From positions 1 to 53,409 of the forward strand of contig NZ_AFWT01000031.1 of the NCBI RefSeq assembly GCF_000224065.1: a DNA stretch of 53,409 nt. The letters are read 5' to 3'. The notes under the pieces are model-generated. The model saw nothing but the letters and a program-made list of their open reading frames with translations, searched no databases and had not been told where the DNA came from. The position numbers and the translations under genes are program-made. This DNA comes from Thiorhodococcus drewsii AZ1 (GTDB lineage: Bacteria > Pseudomonadota > Gammaproteobacteria > Chromatiales > Chromatiaceae). Shown one piece after another: positions 1 to 6,014 of the stretch (within the stretch, counting starts at the first letter, position 1; each line of letters opens with the position of its first letter).

Positions 1-122
1 GATAGAGATAATCCTTGCTCGACGGTTCATCTTCACTGAAGATGCTCCTTCGATATCTCTTTGGAACCCAAAGCGACACCGGAGCACCCACACAAATTAT
101 CTGAACAGATTGTTAAAGAGCG
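1..122 (-). promoter_or_regulatory. rRNA operon leader (boxA and boxC-like site), 16S gene lies outside the window
   Basis: Read on the minus strand, 111-122 is CGCTCTTTAACA, one base from the E. coli rrn boxA (TGCTCTTTAACA), where the NusB/S10 antitermination complex loads. It is followed by GTGTGGGTGCTC (about 82-93), matching the sequence that follows boxA in E. coli rrn leaders. A small hairpin (CATCTTC/GAAGATG, about 28-45) lies further on. In E. coli the 16S gene begins shortly after these signals, so here it should start just left of base 1. No mature rRNA sequence is inside the window. The identification rests on motif similarity and the strong promoters upstream. Confidence 0.85.
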
Positions 123-159
123 TTTCGATCGCAGCGGTTAATCGCTGCCAAGACCGACC

Positions 160-187
160 ATTCTACGCTTCCCTTCGGGTCTGTCAA
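160..187 (-). promoter_or_regulatory. rrn promoter P3 (proximal)
   Basis: On the minus strand TTGACA (182-187) and TAGAAT (160-165) are separated by 16 bp, the same boxes and spacing as P1. Transcription would begin around 150-155, about 30 bases before boxA, so boxA would be inside every transcript from the three promoters. Confidence 0.75.
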
Positions 188-255
188 CCCCTCTTTTTCA
201 GAGGGCCGCTCCGCTGTCGCAGAGCCTCGCCAAATTCCTAATCAGCGAGCCGTAA

Positions 256-286
256 ATTATAGCACATCCAGCGCCTAACGCGTCAA
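256..286 (-). promoter_or_regulatory. rrn promoter P2 (middle)
   Basis: On the minus strand TTGACG (281-286) lies 19 bp before a perfect TATAAT (256-261). The -10 is preceded by TGC, giving an extended -10 element that could offset the long spacer. It points toward the rRNA leader like P1. Confidence 0.6.
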
Positions 287-403
287 GCTTCAGTTCAGAG
301 CGTTTGTTCCGCTCCCGAACCTCGGCGCTATCCACGCCCGCAGTACCTCCTGTACCGCTCGAGTCCCTTCCAACTTCCCGCCGCTCCCTCAGCAGAGCGG
401 CGC

Positions 404-431
404 ATTCTAGCGACTTTAGCGCGGCTGTCAA
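404..431 (-). promoter_or_regulatory. rrn promoter P1 (distal)
   Basis: On the minus strand the -35 box TTGACA (426-431) and -10 box TAGAAT (404-409) are separated by 16 bp, the spacing typical of rRNA P1 promoters. The -10 is followed by a GC-rich discriminator (GCGCCGC), the kind that confers stringent (ppGpp/DksA) control. An A/T-rich tract around 440-449 is placed like an UP element. It is the most upstream of three promoters reading into the rRNA leader. Confidence 0.8.
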
Positions 432-670
432 GACCCACTGTAAATATTTCTCACAAGGAGCCAGCCAGCTGTCGATCGGCGATTCGCGAGCTCTTCGGGA
501 TCTTTCAAACCTAACCGTTGTCGGTTGCGAAACAACGGGAAACCGCAGTCACCCCGCCCTTTCCCGGAACATCACGGCCTTCCGGTATGATTTGCACGGA
601 CCCTGAGCCACCGCGATGCGGCCTCTAGAGCGTCAGGTTGAATTTCACCAATCAGAATGGGAGTACCTCA

Positions 671-1189
671 ATGATCAGGACAACGCCCCGCCTAACCTGG
701 TCGGCCCTCGCGGTCGCCTCTGGCGCGGTGGCAATCCTTACCATCATGCTAACCGAGCAGCTCAACCTCGACCCATGCTATCTCTGCGTATTTCAGCGCC
801 TACTGCTCTTTATCATGGCTGCAGAAGCCTTGGCCGCAGCTTTGGCATACGGAACCAGAATCCTGGGCCTCGCCACACAAGCCAGCTTTTTAACGACAGC
901 GCTCGCCGGAGTCGTCGCCGCATCGTACCAAAGCTGGATGCAGATGCAGCCGAGTGGCGTGGTGACCTGCTCCGGAGGCAATCCAGGTGTGATCGAGCAG
1001 GTCGTCGAATGGCTCGGAGCACATTGGCCAACCCTGTTTCTAGCCACGGGATTTTGCGAAGACGCAGGCATGACCATGGCGGGCCTCTCCCTGGCCAACT
1101 GGGCGCTGATCTTTTTCGTGATCAGCCTCGCAACCGGGGCATGGATCTTGTGGCAGTCACCGACCTTGCGCAACCAAGGCCCAGCCTAA
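671..1189 (+). CDS. dsbB: DsbB, disulfide bond formation protein B
   Basis: Inner-membrane quinone reductase that re-oxidises DsbA and passes the electrons to ubiquinone or menaquinone. The 172-residue protein has four hydrophobic segments and the two redox cysteine pairs of the family: Cys36-x-x-Cys39 in the first periplasmic loop (DPCYLC) and Cys100/Cys129 in the second. I chose the ATG at 671 because a GGGAG ribosome site precedes it by 6-7 bases and the membrane topology begins directly after it; an ATG 33 bases upstream is in frame but has no clear ribosome site. dsbA follows 46 bases downstream in the same direction, so the donor and its oxidant are probably one operon. Confidence 0.95.
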   Translation: MIRTTPRLTWSALAVASGAVAILTIMLTEQLNLDPCYLCVFQRLLLFIMAAEALAAALAYGTRILGLATQASFLTTALAGVVAASYQSWMQMQPSGVVTCSGGNPGVIEQVVEWLGAHWPTLFLATGFCEDAGMTMAGLSLANWALIFFVISLATGAWILWQSPTLRNQGPA

Positions 1190-1235
1190 ACGGACCTCGA
1201 CATCAGATGAATCCATTTTCGATAGGAGACCCACA

Positions 1236-1883
1236 GTGACCTTGAACCGCCGTCAGTTCAATCAGCTTCTGATAGCCAGCCTGGGCTACTACGCACTGCC
1301 TGCCGCAGCCGCAGAACTTGTGGAGGGCCAGGACTGGCGCGCGATCAATCCTGCATATCCAAGTGACACACCAGGAAAGATCGAGGTTCTGGAATTCTTC
1401 TCTTACGGCTGCCCACATTGCAGCCACCTCAACCCATTGATCACACCTTGGGCGGAAGAGCTCCCAGAAGATATCGCCTTCCGACAGGTCCCAGTCTCGT
1501 TCGGCCGCGCCGCCTGGAGCAATCTGTCCCGACTTTTCTACACGCTAAAGGACCTCGGGCGCCTCGAACAGCTTCACCAAGCCGTCTTCGATGCTATGCA
1601 AAAGCAGCGCCTGAAGCTCTACAAGGAGGATGAAATGTTGAAGTGGCTCAAAGGAGAGGGAATCGATACGGACGCTTTCATGAATGTATTCAATTCCTTT
1701 GACGTGCAAACCCAAGTCGGGCGCGCGGACTACCTCGCCAACCGTTTTCGGATCGACGCCGTTCCGACCCTAACCGTTGGCGGAAAATTCGTCGTGCTTG
1801 GGCGCAACGCAAAGAGCTTGAAGGACATCCTCACGATCGCGGACGGCCTGATCACACGGGCGCAAGCGCAAGCGACGAGTTGA
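1236..1883 (+). CDS. dsbA: DsbA, periplasmic thiol:disulfide oxidoreductase
   Basis: Primary oxidant that introduces disulfide bonds into newly exported proteins. The 215-residue protein starts with GTG preceded by AGGAG (1224-1228). An N-terminal signal sequence ends near residues 20-25 (hydrophobic stretch, then PAAAA); two arginines at positions 5-6 precede it, but the rest of a Tat motif is not convincing. The mature part has the thioredoxin-fold active site Cys59-Pro-His-Cys62, the same CPHC as E. coli DsbA, and the cis-proline at Pro177 (AVPT). It pairs with the DsbB encoded immediately upstream. Confidence 0.95.
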   Translation: MTLNRRQFNQLLIASLGYYALPAAAAELVEGQDWRAINPAYPSDTPGKIEVLEFFSYGCPHCSHLNPLITPWAEELPEDIAFRQVPVSFGRAAWSNLSRLFYTLKDLGRLEQLHQAVFDAMQKQRLKLYKEDEMLKWLKGEGIDTDAFMNVFNSFDVQTQVGRADYLANRFRIDAVPTLTVGGKFVVLGRNAKSLKDILTIADGLITRAQAQATS

Positions 1884-1895
1884 CACGACAGCCCT

Positions 1896-1937
1896 CCCCT
1901 CGATCAAGCGTATTCAGCGATCGAGGGGGACATTTTT
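1896..1937 (+). terminator. Intrinsic terminator after dsbBA
   Basis: A 10-bp perfect stem (CCCCTCGATC at 1896-1905 with GATCGAGGGG at 1919-1928), 13-base loop, is followed by a T run (1933-1937). It lies 12 bases after the dsbA stop. Confidence 0.75.
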
Positions 1938-1974
1938 CGCGCCACGACGAGGAGATTAGACAGCGGTCGACCGC

Positions 1975-2017
1975 CGACGCCAGCAACCTAGAGAATCTGG
2001 GTTAATTGCTGGCGTCG
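1975..2017 (-). terminator. Inverted repeat downstream of pucC, possible terminator
   Basis: Twelve-base arms (CGACGCCAGCAA at 1975-1986, TTGCTGGCGTCG at 2006-2017) are separated by 19 bases, about 30 bases beyond the pucC stop. Neither side has a T run, so it may be a Rho-dependent or RNA-stabilising structure rather than a classical terminator. Confidence 0.4.
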
Positions 2018-2046
2018 ACAAGGCGTGAGGAAGGCACCCAGGGAAA

Positions 2047-3480
2047 TCAGGGCAGCTGATCAAGACCGATCTTGGACGCGGAACGTTTGGCCGTTGGCTC
2101 ACGGCGCAATAGCAGCGGGACGAGTATAACGAGGGTCACCAGGAGCAGAACGATCTCGAGCATGTAGACCGATGTATAGCCGATCACAGGGCCAGTCCAG
2201 TCCGGGCCGAATGCCCCGCTCTCGGCGACATCCGAAACGATGTCCCGCATACTGCCCCCAAAAGCAACCGCGACACCATTGGCCGTTGCCTGAACCGCGC
2301 CCCAGGCCCCGAGCGCGAGACCGCTATGCCCTCCGTCGGCGAGATCCATGGCCGCCGTCAGGGTTCCGACCGAGACGAACCCCGCCCCAAACCCGATGAG
2401 AGCCGTTCCGACACGGAAGATATCCGTCGACCCGATGGTCGCCGCATAAATCACTGCGGCAAAGGCCACGAGCCCGACAAGCGCACCGAAGCCGGTAATC
2501 CGATAGGCATTACCGCCACGACCCAGCACATAGCCAGCAATCGCAAAGGCCGCCAAGGTACCCGCCGACAACAGTGCGGTCAACGCGGTCGTCTGCGACA
2601 CCGTCATCCCCAACACCTGCCCTCCGTAGGGCTCGAGCAAGATGTCCTGCATCGTAAAGGCGGCGGTCCCCAAGCCGACGACGACCAGCAGGCGACTTGC
2701 GCGCCCACCACGCGTGAAAGCGCGCCAAGAGTCCATGAAAGGCGGCCTCTCCTCTGGCGCGGCGGCCCGAGCGGGATTAATGGCCTCCTGCTTCCACAAG
2801 GCTACGACATTCAGAACAATGGTCGCGACAGCCGCGCCCTGGATGAGCTGGATCAGCAATTGCTGGGAAAAATGGGTCAACAATCGACCAAACAGCAAGG
2901 CGCTCAACAACATGCCCAACAATAGGGTTACATAGAGCAGCGCCACCACCCGCGGGCGCTTATCCGGCGGAGCCAAATCGGTCGCCAAGGCCAAACCAGC
3001 CGTCTGCGTGGTATGCAGACCAGCGCCAACCATCAAAAAGGCCAGAGCAGCACCAATTTTACCTAGCAAATTCAACGCATTATCAGCGTCCGCCAGCAAT
3101 AGAAGCGCAAACGGCATGATTGCGAATCCACCGAACTGCAGCATGCTGCCGAACCATATATAAGGAATACGTCGTAAACCGAACGCAGAATGATGATAGT
3201 CGGAGCGATGTCCGATGAGGGCGCGGAACGGCGCGAAGACCAATGGCAAGGCAACCATGGTCGCGACCAACCAGGTCGGCACACCAAGCTCGACCACCAT
3301 TACGCGATTCAGGGTCCCGGTCAACAGAACCATTGCAATCGCAACCGAAACCTGAAACAACGACAAACGCAGCAGGCGCCGTAGCGGCAAATCCGCCGAC
3401 GCCACATCAGCAAACGGCATCAAGCGCGTCAGAAGTTCGCGCCACGCAGCGGCAACTCGGGGATCAACAGGTTGACTCAT
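2047..3480 (-). CDS. pucC: PucC/LhaA-family light-harvesting complex assembly protein (BCD-type MFS)
   Basis: Polytopic inner-membrane protein of the bacteriochlorophyll-delivery (BCD) branch of the major facilitator superfamily, needed for LH2 assembly in purple bacteria. About 477 residues with roughly twelve hydrophobic segments. Family features include the early loop with APFRALIGHRSD followed by SAFGLRRIPYIWFGSMLQF, and GTLTAAMDLADGGHSGLALGAWGA in the second half. The ATG at 3480 (reading MSQPVDP) is chosen because GGGAG lies 11 bases upstream; a GTG at 3498 is an alternative. It is the last gene of the minus-strand puc cluster, about 610 bases after the second alpha gene, so it may also have its own promoter. 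Confidence 0.9.
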   Translation of the reverse strand: MSQPVDPRVAAAWRELLTRLMPFADVASADLPLRRLLRLSLFQVSVAIAMVLLTGTLNRVMVVELGVPTWLVATMVALPLVFAPFRALIGHRSDYHHSAFGLRRIPYIWFGSMLQFGGFAIMPFALLLLADADNALNLLGKIGAALAFLMVGAGLHTTQTAGLALATDLAPPDKRPRVVALLYVTLLLGMLLSALLFGRLLTHFSQQLLIQLIQGAAVATIVLNVVALWKQEAINPARAAAPEERPPFMDSWRAFTRGGRASRLLVVVGLGTAAFTMQDILLEPYGGQVLGMTVSQTTALTALLSAGTLAAFAIAGYVLGRGGNAYRITGFGALVGLVAFAAVIYAATIGSTDIFRVGTALIGFGAGFVSVGTLTAAMDLADGGHSGLALGAWGAVQATANGVAVAFGGSMRDIVSDVAESGAFGPDWTGPVIGYTSVYMLEIVLLLVTLVILVPLLLRREPTAKRSASKIGLDQLP

Positions 3481-3560
3481 GCCGAGATCATCTCCCACTT
3501 GTGATTCGAGATGAAAAGAGTTGCGACGAGAGATACCGACGGCACCCTATCCAATCTCAC

Positions 3561-3776
3561 TTACAGATTACCCGCCCACGACTCGGGCACACCTAAGGTG
3601 CCACCGGAGCGGAAGGCGGCGATGGTACGCCCCATTGGGACCATTTGGAAGGCCGAAGAATCCCGCTCAGGAAGAGCACGGAAAGAATAGGTCGCGACAG
3701 ACAGACCCACACCAAGGAGCGACCAAACAAGCGGTCCCGGTGCCCGTAGGTACGAATGTATCTGCATTTCAGCCAC
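3561..3776 (-). CDS. Possible small membrane protein between pucA2 and pucC (unrecognised)
   Basis: Open frame of 71 codons in the long gap between the LH2 alpha gene and pucC, same strand. It starts with GTG (3776) or ATG (3767); no good ribosome site is visible. The product has a short polar N-terminus, one hydrophobic stretch (about residues 14-32, starting PLVWSLLGVG) and a soluble C-terminal tail. That is the size and topology of a single-span antenna or gamma-type subunit, but I recognise no family. Codon use looks plausible for a gene, yet chance cannot be excluded at this length. A palindrome (3764-3784) overlaps its start. Confidence 0.3.
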   Translation of the reverse strand: MAEMQIHSYLRAPGPLVWSLLGVGLSVATYSFRALPERDSSAFQMVPMGRTIAAFRSGGTLGVPESWAGNL

Positions 3777-3784
3777 TGAAATGC
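3764..3784. repeat. Short palindrome GCATTTCAG-CCA-CTGAAATGC
   Basis: Perfect 9-base arms around a 3-base loop in the pucA2-pucC gap. No T run on either side. It could be an operator or an RNA hairpin in the pucC leader. The bases just before it (3748-3766) resemble a palindromic element at 19562-19582. Confidence 0.5.
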
Positions 3785-3981
3785 GAGGAAATAGACTTCC
3801 ACATCAGGCCACCCTGTTTCCCGAGCGCCAGCAATCGCCAGACATCGGAAGACAACGATGCATGCTCACGAATTAAGATGCGGCGGATTTCAAGCAGAAC
3901 AGGTCAAACGAGGAAGGAGGCGGATAACTTACAACTCAGAAGCCAAGTTTAGCGCAACAGCTAGTCTGAGTTGATCATCCA

Positions 3982-4023
3982 GGTAGATGGGGCTTCGATC
4001 AATCGACGAACACCCCATCTACC
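3982..4023 (-). promoter_or_regulatory. Large stem-loop behind pucA2
   Basis: Eleven-base perfect arms (GGTAGATGGGG 3982-3992, CCCCATCTACC 4013-4023) enclose 20 bases that can themselves pair (TTCGAT/ATCGAA-like core). It begins 70 bases after the pucA2 stop and has no T run. In other purple bacteria such stem-loops after antenna genes stabilise the antenna mRNA segment and reduce read-through to the distal gene; that role here is inferred. Confidence 0.6.
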
Positions 4024-4092
4024 ATCGCACCATGGCCATGTGCCCGGCACGGTCGTGATCGCTGACGCGACCACATCGATCCCAGAGGGATC

Positions 4093-4251
4093 TTACTGCC
4101 AGCCGAGACCGACAGCGAAAACAACCCAATGCACTGCGATCGCGAGGACCAGCAGAGCAAAGAAGATCGGCATCAACCAGGTAGCTGGGTTAACAACCAA
4201 CCAGATCTTCCAATCGTCTTCGGGATTATTCGGCTTTGCGACGTCGCTCAT
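4093..4251 (-). CDS. pucA: LH2 alpha polypeptide, second copy (short form)
   Basis: Single-span bacteriochlorophyll- and carotenoid-binding apoprotein of the peripheral antenna, 52 residues. The N-terminus reads MSDVAKPNNPEDDWKIWLVV, then NPATWLMP, the conserved alpha region before the membrane span; the span contains the BChl-ligand histidine (AVHW). The tail is very short, ending GLGWQ. AAGAG lies 9 bases before the ATG. It is in tandem with its beta gene (39 bases upstream). Compared with the first alpha (4524-4721) it differs across most of the span and lacks the long Ala/Pro/Glu tail, although the betas are almost identical. Confidence 0.93.
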   Translation of the reverse strand: MSDVAKPNNPEDDWKIWLVVNPATWLMPIFFALLVLAIAVHWVVFAVGLGWQ

Positions 4252-4289
4252 TGCAATGTTCTCTTAATCTAGAGTGAATAAGAAGCGGA

Positions 4290-4430
4290 TTACCACCAAG
4301 GATTGGCGGCGATCACGAACAAGTGAGCCAGAGCTGCCAGACCGACGAATGCGGTATAGGTGACCTTGAACTGCTCGTGGAATTCTTTCGCTTGCTGATC
4401 GGTGAGACCCGACAGAGATTGATCGGCCAT
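4290..4430 (-). CDS. pucB: LH2 beta polypeptide, second copy
   Basis: 46-residue antenna beta apoprotein. It begins MADQSLSGLTDQQAKEFHEQ, with the conserved beta N-terminal half and two histidines in the family positions (EFHEQ near the membrane face and ALAHLF in the span as BChl ligand), and ends IAANPWW. GGGAGG lies 7 bases before the ATG. It differs from the first beta (4740-4883) only at the N-terminus (one deletion and two substitutions). The preceding intergenic (4431-4523) holds small imperfect hairpins, which may set the relative levels of the two pairs. Confidence 0.94.
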   Translation of the reverse strand: MADQSLSGLTDQQAKEFHEQFKVTYTAFVGLAALAHLFVIAANPWW

Positions 4431-4523
4431 TGTATTGCCTCCCAAAGGGATGTTTGACTACGCCACTGCTACAACAGTTGGCAAGGATTCAACCGCGGCT
4501 TAAACGACCGCGAAAGAACAATC

Positions 4524-4721
4524 TTACTCGGCCGGAGCAGCCTCAACAGCTTCCGGCGCCGGCGCATGCCAGCCCTGACCGTCGAGCGAGAACGCAACGA
4601 CGTGAACCAGGATCGCCAGAGCACCAACAGCGATCAGGGTAGGAATCAGCCAGGTCGCAGGATTGACGACGAGCCAGATTTTGTAATCGTTTTCGAGCGG
4701 CTTGTAACCCATGAATTGCAT
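4524..4721 (-). CDS. pucA: LH2 alpha polypeptide, first copy (long tail)
   Basis: 65-residue alpha apoprotein of the peripheral antenna. It contains DYKIWLVVNPATWLIP, the conserved alpha entry to the membrane, a span with the BChl-binding histidine (ILVHVVAF), and a C-terminal tail rich in Ala, Pro and Glu (HAPAPEAVEAAPAE). Three ATGs are close together (4727, 4721, 4712); 4721 is preferred because GAGAGG is 8 bases upstream, whereas it is only 2 bases from the first ATG. The beta gene ends 18 bases upstream. Extended alpha tails occur in other Chromatiaceae LH2; the effect here on spectrum or ring size is unknown. Confidence 0.93.
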   Translation of the reverse strand: MQFMGYKPLENDYKIWLVVNPATWLIPTLIAVGALAILVHVVAFSLDGQGWHAPAPEAVEAAPAE

Positions 4722-4739
4722 TGTCATGCCCTCTCTAAA

Positions 4740-4883
4740 TTACCACCAAGGATTCGCCGCAATGACGAACAAATGAGCCAGAGCAGCCAGACCGACGAAT
4801 GCGGTGTAGGTCACTTTGAACTGCTCGTGGAATTCTTTTGCCTGCTGCTCGGTCAGACCCGACAGACTCTTCATATCAGCCAT
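4740..4883 (-). CDS. pucB: LH2 beta polypeptide, first copy
   Basis: 47-residue antenna beta apoprotein and first gene of the puc operon. It begins MADMKSLSGLTEQQAKEFHE, with histidines at EFHEQ and ALAHLF (the latter the expected B850 ligand), and ends NPWW. A strong ribosome site (GGAGG, 4890-4894 on the complement) is 6 bases before the ATG. It forms the alpha/beta pair with the gene directly downstream; many such pairs assemble into the LH2 ring. Confidence 0.95.
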   Translation of the reverse strand: MADMKSLSGLTEQQAKEFHEQFKVTYTAFVGLAALAHLFVIAANPWW

Positions 4884-5015
4884 GGTTGGCCTCCGATATT
4901 AAGAAAATGATGCCGTTACTCAAATCTGGAAACCACTCTAAGGAAGCCACCAGATGCATGCCACGCCCACTTGAATGGGGCTTCAAAAACCTTAGGATCC
5001 ATCAGAGATCCTGGG

Positions 5016-5033
5016 TGTCATCTTAGCTTGACA
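5016..5033. promoter_or_regulatory. PpsR/CrtJ-type operator
   Basis: The sequence TGTCA-N8-TGACA (5016-5033) matches the TGT-N12-ACA consensus recognised by the redox/light repressor PpsR (CrtJ) of purple phototrophs, with perfect dyad symmetry in the five-base arms. It overlaps the -10 box and part of the spacer of the puc promoter, an ideal repressor position. An adjacent TGACA/TGTCA pair (5034-5046) could form a second half-site arrangement. Regulation is inferred; no regulator gene is in the window. Confidence 0.7.
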
Positions 5034-5047
5034 TGACAGGATGTCAA
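5020..5047 (-). promoter_or_regulatory. puc operon promoter
   Basis: On the minus strand TTGACA (5042-5047) and TAAGAT (5020-5025) are separated by 16 bp, a near-consensus sigma-70 promoter. Transcription would start near 5013, giving a leader of about 130 bases before pucB. A PpsR/CrtJ-type operator overlaps its -10 region. Confidence 0.75.
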
Positions 5048-5182
5048 GTATGTTTTACATGCCATCAAACGAACCGGCACAGGTTTCCTGAAGTCTTTTG
5101 CATCAAGACATTAGCCGCATGGAGACGCATGATGCCAACAACCGCAATCGGCATTATTCCAAGCCCGAACAACGACCTGGAT

Positions 5183-5617
5183 CTAACCCAGAAGCTTCCG
5201 AAGAAACGATATCAGGACCGCCATCAAAGCAATGCCAACCGTTGCGATGAAGGCCACTTTGCCCATGTAGAAAAAGGTCGAAATCACCGGACGCAAGTTG
5301 GGCATGCCCACAGACTCGGCCTCCGAGCCCTCCTCGACCTCTGAGTCTTCCGCGCGCACGGCCGTAACCGGCTCGGCGCTGGCCGTTGCCCTAGGCTCGG
5401 CGGCTGCAAGCTCCAGCGGAGACACGCTCACCACCCGAAAAAACTGCAGTCTGGGACTGGACGCCGCCTCTTTTTCCATCACGACGAACTCGGCGTCAGC
5501 GCCAAGCTGTTCGAGAACAGCAAACTCGTTTGCGAATGCCTCAATGGATTCACTGTCGCCCTGATGTTCCCAGGACTGGGACTTTTCAGGCCAGGTTTTC
5601 TTCGCCGCATACTTCAC
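5183..5617 (-). CDS. Hypothetical protein with C-terminal membrane anchor, upstream of puc
   Basis: About 144 residues, family not recognised. The N-terminal 75 residues look like a small folded domain (…ESIEAFANEFAVLEQLGA… then LQFFRVVSVSP). An acidic Ala/Glu/Ser-rich linker follows (about 80-105), and one membrane span sits at the C-terminus (FIATVGIALMAVLISF) ending with RKLLG, so the domain would face the cytoplasm as a tail-anchored protein. The GTG at 5617 is chosen because GAGGA precedes it; a TTG at 5623 is the alternative. It ends about 136 bases before the puc promoter, in the same direction, suggesting but not proving a link to the photosynthetic membrane. Confidence 0.7.
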   Translation of the reverse strand: MKYAAKKTWPEKSQSWEHQGDSESIEAFANEFAVLEQLGADAEFVVMEKEAASSPRLQFFRVVSVSPLELAAAEPRATASAEPVTAVRAEDSEVEEGSEAESVGMPNLRPVISTFFYMGKVAFIATVGIALMAVLISFLRKLLG

Positions 5618-5623
5618 GAGCAA

Positions 5624-6014
5624 TTCCTCATTGATTCGGAGCCAAGGATAATCTCTCGCCGCATCATCCAGACGAACGCAGGAATCGTTGATACGGACGA
5701 GGGCGACGACGCAGGCGACGCGACTAGAGGTCGACCGACCAATCGCGTCCGCCTCCGCCTAGGATGGAGTTTGCCCACAACATTCAGGGGATTGTATTTG
5801 CAGGTCGACACATTGTCACCGGGATAGGGTGAGGTCCAGCCCGCGACGAGACTGTAGCGGATGCGCGCGAGCGCAGATTGAAGTCATCTCTTGCTCGGCG
5901 GCCAAACGGTGATAATAAGATCGATTCGCCTTAAGATTAGTGTGCCACGTCTTACGCTTGATACCGGCGCACGAGACGACACATTCCCACGACATCGAAC
6001 GCGCGAGGCAGCAG
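5624..6014. other. Divergent intergenic region, possible dmeF promoter
   Basis: About 390 bases between the minus-strand hypothetical gene and dmeF. No convincing gene is visible. On the plus strand TTGCTC (5891-5896) and TAATAA (5913-5918), 16 bp apart, could be the dmeF promoter, giving a leader of roughly 90 bases. No obvious RcnR/DmeR-type operator could be recognised by eye. Confidence 0.35.

Noticed and set aside
198-606. Short frames on both strands in the rRNA promoter region
   Set aside because: They overlap well-formed promoters and give no recognisable protein.
5614-5811. 65-codon minus-strand frame upstream of the tail-anchored protein gene
   Set aside because: Arg/Ser/Pro-rich composition, no ribosome site and no recognisable feature.
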